This document shows positions 45,026 through 53,836 of a stretch of DNA of 64,000 bases, piece after piece. The DNA is from BRH-c25 sp012519325. Its GTDB lineage: Bacteria > Bacillota > Clostridia > Lutisporales > Lutisporaceae. Location of the stretch: assembly GCA_050950645.1 (NCBI GenBank), contig JBMNHZ010000018.1, forward strand, positions 185,962 through 249,961. Direction: 5' to 3'. Under the pieces are notes generated by a model that had not been told where the DNA came from, ran no database searches, and saw only the letters and a program-made list of their open reading frames with translations. The position numbers and the translations under genes are program-made. The stretch's first letter is position 1, and each line of letters begins with the position of its first letter.

Positions 45026-46928
45026 GATGAAAAAAGCCACCATGATAGCTCTCCAGTCTGAAAAAAATGAAATACTCAGCAGCCTGCAAAAATTCGGATA
45101 CCTGCAAATAGTGAACCTTGAAGAGCAAATGGAACAAGGCTTCGAAGAATTGCAGCCCGACAGTGATAATGAGGCAGTGGGCAGGCTGGAGGCGAAGCTT
45201 TCGCAGGTAAAATATTCTCTTGATTTTTTAGGCAAATTCAACAAGGCAAAAAAACCTTTGTTTGCTCAAAAAATTCAAGTGGATGAATCAAAGCACAAAG
45301 AGTATTTAGAAAATGAAGAAAAGCTGAATGAAATATATGAAGACTGCAGAAGCATAGACAGCAAATTTACTGAGATTAAGAGCTCTGAGACAAAGCTGAA
45401 CAATATAATATCGCAGCTAAATCCGTGGCTTTCTTTGAATGAAAATCTTGAGGACATCGGTGCTACTAAGAATACTAATACAATTTTGGGCTTCATAGCC
45501 GGTAAATATGAAGAAGAACTTATTGCTGCTGTAAATGCCGAGGATCTTCATGCATACCTGGTAAAAGTAGGTGCAGAGAAGGAAAACTCATTTTTTATGG
45601 TGACATACCATAAGACATGCGAGGAGAAAATTGCTCAACTTCTTAAGCAAGCCGGATGGACAAAGGTAACCTTTAGCGAATACTCAGGAACTCCTAAAGA
45701 TAATGTTGAAAGGCTCAAATCAGAGATTAACGAGCTGGAGAACATAAAAAAAGAGCTGGTTAAAAAAGCTGAAGCTTTGGTTCCTGAAATAGGATTCCTT
45801 GAAATATTATATGATCTGATTTCCATAGAAAAGGACAGACGTACTGTAGTAAAGGATTTTGTTAAAACGGACAAGACATTTATGCTGCAGGGATGGCTGC
45901 CGGAGAAATTTACCGGCAATATGACGAAAGTGCTGGATGGTATTACTGATAAGTATACCACAAGCTTTGAAGACCCAGGCGAAGAGGATGAAATGCCTGT
46001 GCTTCTTGACAACCCTAAGCCGGTAAAGCCTTATGAAATGATAACGGATTTGTACAGCGTACCGAACGCAAAGGGTATAGACCCAAATATTTTTATGGCT
46101 CCATTCTTTGTTGTTTTCTTCGGTATGATGGTAACGGATGCTGTATACGGAATATTCATGTCGGCTGTTACAGGCTATGTTCTTTATAAGTACAAGCCGC
46201 AAGGCGGAATGAAGAACATGATGTGGATAATGTTCTTTGGAGGGATTTCAACGTTCTTCTGGGGAGGTATCTTCGGCGGCTGGCTTGGTGACTTGATAAA
46301 AATTAAGCCATGGTGGTTCAATCCTTTGGATGAACCTCTTAGGATGCTGATATTCTGTTTGATTCTGGGTGTAGTACATCTGTATACCGGATATATTTTA
46401 CAGGCATATCAGAGTATTAAAGCAGGTAATTTCATGGATGCAATATATGACCAGGTACTATGGCTTATGCTGCTGACCGGGCTTATTTTCCTGGCGCTGC
46501 CGCCTCTTGCTGTGGTTGGAAAGTATATGGCAATAATAGGTGCAGCAGGTACGGTTATTTTCAGTGCCAGATCTGAGAAGAACATTTTCAAGAGGCTGAT
46601 ATCAGGTGTGCTGGCGTTATATAATGTCAGCGGATTCCTTGGTGATGTGCTCTCATATTCCAGATTGTTTGCATTGTGCCTTGCAACAGGCGTTATTGCA
46701 CAGGTATTTAATGCAATGGGTGTTATGATGGGCGGCAGCATTATTGGAAAGATAATTATGGTAGCGTTTTTGGCTTTTGCACATGTATTCAACACTGCCC
46801 TTGGGGTTTTGGGAGCATATGTGCATACAAGCCGTCTGCAATATGTTGAGTTCTTTGGAAAATTCTATGAGGGTGAAGGAAAACCTTTCAATCCTTTTAG
46901 AATAAAGACTAAGTATATACAAGAATAA
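45012..46928 (+). CDS. ntpI: V-type ATPase subunit I (membrane stator, a-subunit)
   Basis: A 638-aa protein with an N-terminal cytoplasmic half of coiled coils (to about residue 340) and a C-terminal half with about seven membrane helices (FFVVFFGMMVTDAVYG, SYSRLFALCLATGVIAQVFN, FGKFYEGEGKPFNPF). It forms the ion half-channel with the K ring; the conserved Arg of that helix is in YSRLFALC. ATG 45012 overlaps the previous gene. Confidence 0.95.
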   Translation: MAIVKMKKATMIALQSEKNEILSSLQKFGYLQIVNLEEQMEQGFEELQPDSDNEAVGRLEAKLSQVKYSLDFLGKFNKAKKPLFAQKIQVDESKHKEYLENEEKLNEIYEDCRSIDSKFTEIKSSETKLNNIISQLNPWLSLNENLEDIGATKNTNTILGFIAGKYEEELIAAVNAEDLHAYLVKVGAEKENSFFMVTYHKTCEEKIAQLLKQAGWTKVTFSEYSGTPKDNVERLKSEINELENIKKELVKKAEALVPEIGFLEILYDLISIEKDRRTVVKDFVKTDKTFMLQGWLPEKFTGNMTKVLDGITDKYTTSFEDPGEEDEMPVLLDNPKPVKPYEMITDLYSVPNAKGIDPNIFMAPFFVVFFGMMVTDAVYGIFMSAVTGYVLYKYKPQGGMKNMMWIMFFGGISTFFWGGIFGGWLGDLIKIKPWWFNPLDEPLRMLIFCLILGVVHLYTGYILQAYQSIKAGNFMDAIYDQVLWLMLLTGLIFLALPPLAVVGKYMAIIGAAGTVIFSARSEKNIFKRLISGVLALYNVSGFLGDVLSYSRLFALCLATGVIAQVFNAMGVMMGGSIIGKIIMVAFLAFAHVFNTALGVLGAYVHTSRLQYVEFFGKFYEGEGKPFNPFRIKTKYIQE

Positions 46929-46971
46929 TTAAGAAACATATTTTTTTAACAAAAAGGGAGGCAATATAATA

Positions 46972-47466
46972 ATGAATAACTTGGTTGAATTCATGGGTAA
47001 CTCAGGTTTATGGATGGCATTTCTTGGCTCGGCAATAGCAGCAGGCCTGGCAGGCTGCGGATCTGCAATAGGAGTTGGTATAGCAGGTCAGGCAGCAGCA
47101 GGAGTAGTAACCGAAGATCCGGGAAAATTCGGTAAGACGCTTCTTTTACAGGCACTTCCCGGAACTCAGGGTATATACGGTTTATTGATCGGATTCCTTA
47201 TCTGGTCAAAGATTGGTGTATTCGGAACAATATTACCTGTCACAACAGAACAAGGACTTATGCTTATGTTGTCCGGAGTGCCTATTGGTATTGTAGGACT
47301 TATTTCTGCTATTTATCAGGGAAAAGCATCAGCTGCAAGCTGTGGAATAATTGCCAAGAGACCTGAAGAATTCGGAAAAGGTATGATTTATCCTGCAATG
47401 GTTGAGACTTATGCGGTTCTTGCATTGCTTGCATCATTCCTAATGCTTAACGGCATCAAATTATAA
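46972..47466 (+). CDS. ntpK: V-type ATPase subunit K (16-kDa proteolipid, probable Na+ rotor)
   Basis: A 164-aa protein with two helical hairpins. By alignment with the Enterococcus hirae NtpK ligand set (Leu61, Thr64, Gln65, Gln110, Glu139), this protein has L62-x2-T65-Q66 in ALPGTQGIYG, Q116 in AIYQGKAS and E145 in AMVETYAVL, with matching spacing. That argues for Na+ rather than H+ coupling. ATG 46972 behind GGGAGG. Confidence 0.95.
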   Translation: MNNLVEFMGNSGLWMAFLGSAIAAGLAGCGSAIGVGIAGQAAAGVVTEDPGKFGKTLLLQALPGTQGIYGLLIGFLIWSKIGVFGTILPVTTEQGLMLMLSGVPIGIVGLISAIYQGKASAASCGIIAKRPEEFGKGMIYPAMVETYAVLALLASFLMLNGIKL

Positions 47467-47479
47467 GGGAGTGGCTTAA

Positions 47480-48082
47480 ATGGCAGGAGTAGATAACATT
47501 AAGGAGAAAATTCTTCAGGATGCAGAATTAAAAGCTAAAGAGATATTGGAAAAAGCGAAACTCCAAGCCAATGAAATAGTGGAAAAGGCTAGACAGAAGG
47601 CCGAATTAAGAGCAAAGGAGATTTCGCAGAAGTCCGTTTATGATGTTAGTGAGAAAAAAAGGATAATTAATTCAATCGTTGAGCTTGAGATGCGAAAGGA
47701 CATATTAGCTGCAAAGCAGCAGGCGATTGAAGAAGTTTTTGATAAAGTCCTTGACAGGATGAATAATTTAGAAGACAGCAGGTACGAAAAGGTAATCTTT
47801 GATATGCTGATGGCTTCAGTGGAAAACGGAGAAGAAGAGGTTGTCATGTCTGAAGCCAGAAGGAAAAAGCTTTCCGCAGATTTTTTCAACAAATTGAATA
47901 AAGTCCTTGCAGCTTCAGGGAAAAAGGGTAATGTAAAAATTTCGGATGAAACCAGAAATATTTCCGGAGGCTTCATTTTAAAGAGCCAGGGAGTGGAAAT
48001 AAATAATTCTTTCGAGGCAATAATAAGGCTCTACAGAGATGAAATTGAACCGAAGGTAGCTGAAATTTTCTTCCGGGCATAA
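47480..48082 (+). CDS. ntpE: V-type ATPase subunit E (peripheral stalk)
   Basis: A 200-aa protein: N-terminal coiled coil (ILQDAELKAKEILEKAKLQANEIVEKARQKAE) and a C-terminal globular domain with GGFILKSQGVEINNSFEAI. It pairs with the H/G subunit to form the peripheral stalk. ATG 47480 lies 13 nt after ntpK. Confidence 0.92.
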   Translation: MAGVDNIKEKILQDAELKAKEILEKAKLQANEIVEKARQKAELRAKEISQKSVYDVSEKKRIINSIVELEMRKDILAAKQQAIEEVFDKVLDRMNNLEDSRYEKVIFDMLMASVENGEEEVVMSEARRKKLSADFFNKLNKVLAASGKKGNVKISDETRNISGGFILKSQGVEINNSFEAIIRLYRDEIEPKVAEIFFRA

Positions 48083-48127
48083 TAGTTTTGCAGAACTCGT
48101 TAACTGGAAGAAAGGAGGATAAGCTCA

Positions 48128-49129
48128 ATGAGTGAAAATAAATACCTATATTCTGTTACCAGAATACGAGCACTGGAAACGAAGCTTCTTGATAAGGCAA
48201 AAATTGAAAGAATGATAGAAGCAAAGAATGCAGATGAAATTATTAAGATACTGTATGAAACAGAATATGCAAGTTCAGTTTCTGAGATGAAGGGCATTGA
48301 AGATTATGAATCAGTTCTTTCCAAGGAGCTTTCGAATACCTATAAGCTTATTTCAGAAATATCTCCGGTTCCGGAACTTACTAATCTGTTTCAACTGAAA
48401 TACGACATTCACAATTTGAAAACTCTTCTAAAGAGCAGCTACCTGGATGAAGAGAATGATGAGTTGTTAAGTGAAATAGGCACTATTCCGATTCAGCAGC
48501 TTAAAGGAATGGTCAAAGAAAAGGTTTTCAGTGATTTGGATCCCATTATTAGGGAATCCGTAGAAAGAGCCGTAGGAGAGTTCACGGTTAATCCCGACCC
48601 GCAGCTTATCGATGTGATGCTGGACAAAGGTCTGTATAATCTCATGTATAAGACAGCCAGAGATAATAAGAGCAGCTTTTTGACTGAATATATATCGACA
48701 CAGATAGACTTGATGAATATTAAGTCTCTGGTTAGAGTAAAATCAATGGGCTATGGGAGGGAATTCCTTAAGAAAGTAATACTTGAAAATGGAAACCTGG
48801 ATTATACATTCTTCAGCGATATCTTTGACGAATCCTTGGATATACTGATTGACAAGTTGGCATATAAGGATTACGGCAAGGTAGTGGAGGAAGGTATAAG
48901 CAATTATATGAAGACGAAATCCCTGACTAAATTTGAAAAGCTTTCTGACGATTTTATATTTGAACTCGCAAAGAAGGGCAAGTATGTCGCATTTGGAATC
49001 GAACCTCTTATTGGATATCTGATGGCCAAGGAGAATGAGACTAAGATAATAAGGATGATAATGGTCGGAAAAATCAATGAGATTCCAAATGAATTGATAA
49101 GAGAAAGGCTACGTGATGTATATGTATAA
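48128..49129 (+). CDS. ntpC: V-type ATPase subunit C (NtpC/d subunit, central socket)
   Basis: A 333-aa helical protein that fits on the K ring and connects the D/F shaft. Typical start YLYSVTRIRALETKLLDKAKIERMIEAKNADEI and the repeated helical pattern of the family. ATG 48128 behind AAAGGAGG. The 3' end overlaps ntpG by a few nt. Confidence 0.92.
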   Translation: MSENKYLYSVTRIRALETKLLDKAKIERMIEAKNADEIIKILYETEYASSVSEMKGIEDYESVLSKELSNTYKLISEISPVPELTNLFQLKYDIHNLKTLLKSSYLDEENDELLSEIGTIPIQQLKGMVKEKVFSDLDPIIRESVERAVGEFTVNPDPQLIDVMLDKGLYNLMYKTARDNKSSFLTEYISTQIDLMNIKSLVRVKSMGYGREFLKKVILENGNLDYTFFSDIFDESLDILIDKLAYKDYGKVVEEGISNYMKTKSLTKFEKLSDDFIFELAKKGKYVAFGIEPLIGYLMAKENETKIIRMIMVGKINEIPNELIRERLRDVYV

Positions 49130-49445
49130 GATTGGAGTAATTGGAGACAAGGACTCAGTATTAGGGTTCAAGGCTTTGGGAGTATCGGTATTTCCGACCA
49201 ACGATATCAGAGAGGCAAATAAATTGATTCACAAGCTGGCGAAGGAAAATTACGCAGTGCTTTTTGTGACAGAGCAGCTTGCCAAGGATTTGAACGAAGC
49301 AATCAATGAATACAAGGATTCCTTGACTCCGGCAATAATTATGATTCCTAATAACAGGGGAACCTTGGGATTGGGAATAGACGGTGTCAAAAAATCAGTC
49401 GAGAAAGCTATCGGTTCAGATATATTATTCGGGAAAGAAGGTTGA
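49116..49445 (+). CDS. ntpG: V-type ATPase subunit F
   Basis: A 109-aa Rossmann-like subunit of the central shaft (MYMYKIGVIGDKDSVLGFKALGVSVFP, then the C-terminal tail). ATG 49116 lies 7 nt after AAAGG and inside ntpC; ATG 49122 is the alternative. The overlap with ntpC suggests coupling. Confidence 0.9.
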   Translation: MYMYKIGVIGDKDSVLGFKALGVSVFPTNDIREANKLIHKLAKENYAVLFVTEQLAKDLNEAINEYKDSLTPAIIMIPNNRGTLGLGIDGVKKSVEKAIGSDILFGKEG

Positions 49446-49449
49446 TAAC

Positions 49450-51213
49450 TTGAGCGATGGTAGAATTATAAAAGTATCAGGTCCTCTTGTCATAGCGGAA
49501 GGCATGCAGGATGCAAAGATGTATGACGTTGTTCGCGTTAGTAACAAAAATCTCATAGGTGAAATTATAGAAATAAGAGGCGATAAAGCTTCAATACAGG
49601 TATATGAGGAAACCTCAGGCTTAGGACCGGGAGAACCGGTTGTTTCTACCGGGGAACCCCTTAGCGTTGAACTGGGACCAGGCCTTATCGAGTCTATATT
49701 TGACGGTATCCAGAGGCCCCTTGACGTAGTAAGAAGCGTATCCGGCGACAATATAGCCAGAGGTGTGCAGGTAGAAAAGCTTAACAAGACCAAAAAGTGG
49801 AATTTTGAACCTACGGTAAAGACGGGTGACGCTGTAAAAGCAGGAGATATAATTGGTACTGTCAGAGAGACTTCCATAGTAATTCATAAAATAATGGTTC
49901 CTCATGGTGTTGAAGGAACCATAGAGGAGATTTATTCAGGTGAATTCACTATTTTGGATACAATAGCCAAAATTAAGACAAAGGATGGAATAAGAGACAT
50001 ACAAATGCTCCAGAAGTGGCCGGTAAGAAAAGGAAGACCATATAAAGAAAAGCTTTCTCCGTCAACACCTATGACCACCGGCCAGAGAATAATAGATACA
50101 TTCTTCCCGGTTGCAAAGGGTGGAACAGCATGTATACCCGGTCCTTTCGGCAGCGGTAAGACTGTTGTACAGCACCAGTTGGCAAAATGGGCTGATGCAG
50201 AAATAGTTGTATATATAGGCTGCGGTGAGCGTGGTAACGAAATGACCGATGTTCTTATGGAGTTCCCTGAGCTCAAGGATCCAAAGACAGGAGAACCACT
50301 GATGAAAAGGACTGTTCTGATTGCAAATACATCAGACATGCCTGTTGCAGCCCGTGAAGCAAGTATATACACCGGTATTACAATAGGTGAATATTTCAGG
50401 GATATGGGTTACTCCGTAGCTCTGATGGCGGACTCAACCTCTCGTTGGGCGGAAGCTCTTCGTGAAATGTCGGGACGTCTGGAGGAAATGCCGGGTGAAG
50501 AAGGTTATCCAGCATATCTTGGTTCTAGAGCTGCAGAGTTCTATGAAAGAGCCGGAAAGGTCGTTTGCGTCGGTACTGATAACAGAGAAGGCGCACTTAC
50601 TGCAGTTGGTGCGGTATCACCTCCGGGTGGAGACTTGTCAGAGCCTGTTACACAGGCAACCCTGAGAATAGTAAAGGTATTCTGGGGACTGGATGCTGCT
50701 CTGGCATATAGAAGGCACTTCCCGGCAATAAACTGGCTTCAGAGCTACTCCTTGTATCTTGACAGATTGGGAGACTGGTTTGTACAAGAAGTAGCGCCCG
50801 ATTGGCAAAGCCTCAGGATGGAAACCATGAGATTACTCCAGGAGGAGGAAGAACTGAACGAAATAGTTAGATTGGTAGGTTTTGATGCACTTTCATTAAA
50901 GGATAGATTCACACTGGAAGCATCCAAGAGCATAAGAGAAGACTATCTGCATCAAAATGCCTTCCACGAAATTGACACATATACTTCAATTCATAAGCAG
51001 TATAGAATGCTGAGAGCAATATTGCTTTTCTACCATGAAGGACAGAAAGCATTGAGCGAAGGTGCATTCTATAAGGAACTGACCACTCTTCCGGTCAGGG
51101 AGGATATTGCAAAAGCCAAACTCATACTTGAAAACGACATCGAATCATTTGATGTTCTTGAAGCTAAAATTAAAGACCAGATAGCTTCCATCCTTTCGAA
51201 GGGAGGGAATTAA
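49450..51213 (+). CDS. ntpA: V-type ATPase catalytic subunit A
   Basis: Catalytic subunit (587 aa). P-loop GPFGSGKT at 231-238, catalytic Glu in GCGERGNEMTDVL, the bulge insert of V/A-type A subunits at about residues 110-200, and SRWAEALREMSGRLEEMPGEEGYPAYL. TTG 49450 is chosen; the frame is open upstream within ntpG. ATP hydrolysis or synthesis is coupled to ion flow through the K ring. Confidence 0.97.
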   Translation: MSDGRIIKVSGPLVIAEGMQDAKMYDVVRVSNKNLIGEIIEIRGDKASIQVYEETSGLGPGEPVVSTGEPLSVELGPGLIESIFDGIQRPLDVVRSVSGDNIARGVQVEKLNKTKKWNFEPTVKTGDAVKAGDIIGTVRETSIVIHKIMVPHGVEGTIEEIYSGEFTILDTIAKIKTKDGIRDIQMLQKWPVRKGRPYKEKLSPSTPMTTGQRIIDTFFPVAKGGTACIPGPFGSGKTVVQHQLAKWADAEIVVYIGCGERGNEMTDVLMEFPELKDPKTGEPLMKRTVLIANTSDMPVAAREASIYTGITIGEYFRDMGYSVALMADSTSRWAEALREMSGRLEEMPGEEGYPAYLGSRAAEFYERAGKVVCVGTDNREGALTAVGAVSPPGGDLSEPVTQATLRIVKVFWGLDAALAYRRHFPAINWLQSYSLYLDRLGDWFVQEVAPDWQSLRMETMRLLQEEEELNEIVRLVGFDALSLKDRFTLEASKSIREDYLHQNAFHEIDTYTSIHKQYRMLRAILLFYHEGQKALSEGAFYKELTTLPVREDIAKAKLILENDIESFDVLEAKIKDQIASILSKGGN

Positions 51214-51214
51214 T

Positions 51215-52594
51215 ATGCTAAAAGAATATAAAACCATTAGAGAAGTTGCAGGACCTCTTATGTTTGTTGACCAGGTAGAAGGCGTAAAGTACGACGAACT
51301 GGTTGAAATCGAAATGAAAAATGGAGAGCTGCGTCGTGGAAAAGTGTTGGAGGTATCCGGCAGTACTGCTCTTGTACAGCTGTTCGAAGGTTCTACCGGA
51401 ATAAATATCAATGAGGGTAAGGTTCGTTTCACAGGGCACAGTCTTGAATTGCCGGTGTCCACCGACATGCTTGGAAGGGTATTTGACGGTTTGGGAAGGC
51501 CGAAGGATGGTGGGCCTAAAATAATTCCCGAATCAAGGAACGATATAAACGGCAGCCCGATTAACCCGGCGGCCAGAGACTATCCTTCAGAGTTCATACA
51601 GACCGGAATATCGGCAATTGACGGACTTAACACATTGGTAAGAGGGCAAAAGCTTCCTGTTTTTTCAGGCTCCGGTCTTCCCCATGCAAGGCTTGCGGCT
51701 CAGATAGCAAGACAGGCAAAGGTTCTGGGTACTGAAAGCAAATTCGCCGTTGTATTTGCTGCTATAGGTATAACCTTTGAAGACGCGGACTATTTTGTAT
51801 CCGACTTTAAAAGAACAGGTGCAATAGACAGGGCAGTGCTTTTCATGAATCTGGCAAACGACCCGGCTATTGAGCGTATTGCCACACCTCGTATGGCTCT
51901 GACAGCTGCAGAATACCTTGCATATGAAAAGGATATGCACGTGCTTGTAATAATGACAGATATAACAAATTACTGCGATGCTCTGCGTGAAGTATCTGCC
52001 GCCCGTAAGGAAGTACCAGGGAGAAGAGGTTATCCCGGATATCTGTATACCGACCTGGCTACCATATATGAGAGAGCAGGAAGAATAAAGGGCAAAAAGG
52101 GATCAATAACTCAGATACCTATACTTTCAATGCCTGAGGATGACAAGACACATCCTATACCGGACCTTACCGGTTATATAACAGAAGGCCAGATCATACT
52201 CAGCAGGGAGCTTTACAGAAAGGGTGTAATGCCACCGATAGACGTGCTTCCGTCACTTTCACGTCTAAAGGATAAGGGTATTGGAAGTGGGAAGACAAGA
52301 GAAGACCATGCCGACACAATGAATCAGCTTTTTGCCTCCTATGCAAGAGGTAAGGAAGCAAAAGAGCTTGCCGTAATTCTTGGTGAAGGCGCCCTTAGTG
52401 ACACCGATAAATTATTTGCCAAGTTTGCAGATGAATTTGAGAACAAATATGTATCCCAGGGAGACAGTGAGGACAGAAGTATAGAACAGACACTTACAAT
52501 AGGCTGGGAGCTTCTCTCCATACTACCTAGGACAGAGCTTAAGAGAATCAGAGACGAATATATCGATAAATATCTGCCTAAAGGGGATGCATAG
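51215..52594 (+). CDS. ntpB: V-type ATPase regulatory subunit B
   Basis: Non-catalytic nucleotide-binding subunit (459 aa) alternating with A. Degenerate P-loop region PVFSGSGLPHARLAAQIARQA, DFKRTGAIDRAVLFMNLANDPAIERIATPRMALT and the RRGYPGYLYTDLATIYERAG segment. ATG 51215 starts 2 nt after ntpA stops, behind AAGGGAGG. Confidence 0.97.
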   Translation: MLKEYKTIREVAGPLMFVDQVEGVKYDELVEIEMKNGELRRGKVLEVSGSTALVQLFEGSTGININEGKVRFTGHSLELPVSTDMLGRVFDGLGRPKDGGPKIIPESRNDINGSPINPAARDYPSEFIQTGISAIDGLNTLVRGQKLPVFSGSGLPHARLAAQIARQAKVLGTESKFAVVFAAIGITFEDADYFVSDFKRTGAIDRAVLFMNLANDPAIERIATPRMALTAAEYLAYEKDMHVLVIMTDITNYCDALREVSAARKEVPGRRGYPGYLYTDLATIYERAGRIKGKKGSITQIPILSMPEDDKTHPIPDLTGYITEGQIILSRELYRKGVMPPIDVLPSLSRLKDKGIGSGKTREDHADTMNQLFASYARGKEAKELAVILGEGALSDTDKLFAKFADEFENKYVSQGDSEDRSIEQTLTIGWELLSILPRTELKRIRDEYIDKYLPKGDA

Positions 52595-52597
52595 CAT

Positions 52598-53248
52598 ATG
52601 GCAAAACTAAATGTAAATCCTACTCGTATGGAGCTTACCAGGCTTAAGGGCAGACTCAAAACTGCCAAAAGAGGCCACAAGCTGCTTAAAGACAAGCAGG
52701 ATGAACTCATGAAGAAGTTCATAGATTATGTAAAAAGAAACATGGAGCTGAGGCTGGATGTAGAAAAGGAGCTTACCATTGCTTTCAAGAACTTTCTTAT
52801 CGCAAGGGCGGTAATGTCTTCGGAAGTGCTTGAAGAAGCAATAATGTATCCTACTCAGAAAATAAATCTTGAGATGAGTACAAGGAACATTATGAGTGTA
52901 AACTCTCCGATATTCAATCTTGTAAAGGAAGAAAACAAAGAGGTTTCAAACATATACCCTTATGGTTTTGCAGCAACTTCAGGAGAACTGGATGGTGCAA
53001 TTTATTCTCTGAAAGTGGTCTTTGACAAGCTTATTGAGTTGGCTCAAGTGGAAAAAACCTGTCAGCTTATGGCCGATGAAATAGAGAAAACCAGACGCAG
53101 GGTTAATGCTTTGGAATATGTTATGATTCCGCAGCTTATAGAAACGGTAAAGTATATTACCATGAAGCTTGACGAGAATGAAAGAGGAAGCAGAGTAAGG
53201 CTCATGAAGGTCAAGGATATGATTGAAAAGCGAAAAGCTGAAGCATAA
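52598..53248 (+). CDS. ntpD: V-type ATPase subunit D (central shaft)
   Basis: A 216-aa protein of two long antiparallel helices (N-terminal NPTRMELTRLKGRLKTAKRGHKLLKDKQDEL; C-terminal TRRRVNALEYVMIPQLIETVKYI), the rotor axle. ATG 52598, 4 nt after ntpB. Last gene of the operon; hairpins follow at 53256-53336. Confidence 0.95.
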   Translation: MAKLNVNPTRMELTRLKGRLKTAKRGHKLLKDKQDELMKKFIDYVKRNMELRLDVEKELTIAFKNFLIARAVMSSEVLEEAIMYPTQKINLEMSTRNIMSVNSPIFNLVKEENKEVSNIYPYGFAATSGELDGAIYSLKVVFDKLIELAQVEKTCQLMADEIEKTRRRVNALEYVMIPQLIETVKYITMKLDENERGSRVRLMKVKDMIEKRKAEA

Positions 53249-53255
53249 GAGAGGG

Positions 53256-53299
53256 AGTGTCACAAAACTGCTTAATAAGCAGTAAGCGACACTTCTTTT
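53256..53299 (+). terminator. Hairpin/terminator after the V-ATPase operon
   Basis: AGTGTC...ACTGCTTA and TAAGCAGT...GACACT form an interrupted stem followed by TCTTTTC. A second hairpin (AGAATGCG/CGCATTCT, about 53311-53330) with a T/C-rich tail follows and may serve the convergent DUF1540 gene. Confidence 0.65.
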
Positions 53300-53361
53300 C
53301 ATATTTGAGGAAGAATGCGCCTGTTACGCATTCTTCTTCTTCTTGTGCAACAGTCCCATTG

Positions 53362-53568
53362 CTATTTCTTTGATTCCACGAAGGTAGTGCAGCAAGTTCC
53401 TTCACTTGTATGTGCAACACCGTCGCCCATTGGATTTATTTCAATTACATTAGCACTGCAGTAATTATTGTCATAATATGTGCAGGTATTTACGTTGCAT
53501 TTTATACTGTGATTGTGGGCATGCATTTTATTGGCTGAAATATCGTTGCTGTTTATTCCTTTATGCAT
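53362..53568 (-). CDS. DUF1540 domain protein
   Basis: A 68-aa Cys-rich protein: IKCNVNTCTYYDNNYCSANVIEINP ... EGTCCTTF, the C-x4-C-x6-C-x3-NVI pattern of DUF1540, a small clostridial family of unknown function, probably metal-binding. ATG 53568 follows GGAGG. Single gene, convergent with the ATPase operon. Confidence 0.8.
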   Translation of the reverse strand: MHKGINSNDISANKMHAHNHSIKCNVNTCTYYDNNYCSANVIEINPMGDGVAHTSEGTCCTTFVESKK

Positions 53569-53802
53569 AAAAAACCTCCTTATTAGTATTTTACATATAT
53601 TTTTACAGGATCATAATATAAATACTGCTTAATTTGAGGCAGATAGTGGAAAGGAAAGTTGTTTAAAGGATATGCAGACAGGGCTGCAGAGGACAGATGC
53701 TTAAAATATTTTTGGATATATTAAAAAAAATTATTAATAAGATGGAAATAATGTGGAAATATGTTCTAATTTAATGTAATATATAGTTGGAGGATGGTAA
53801 AG

Positions 53803-53832
53803 ATGGCGGGCAAATTTATGGGGGTGTTTTAA
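53803..53832 (+). other. Nine-codon leader ORF before the aminotransferase gene (MAGKFMGVF)
   Basis: ATG 53803 stands behind TTGGAGGATGG and runs nine codons to TAA 53830-53832, 4 nt before the aminotransferase ATG, in a different frame. The aminotransferase itself has a weak ribosome site, so termination-reinitiation coupling is plausible. Confidence 0.4.
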
Positions 53833-53836
53833 AAAA

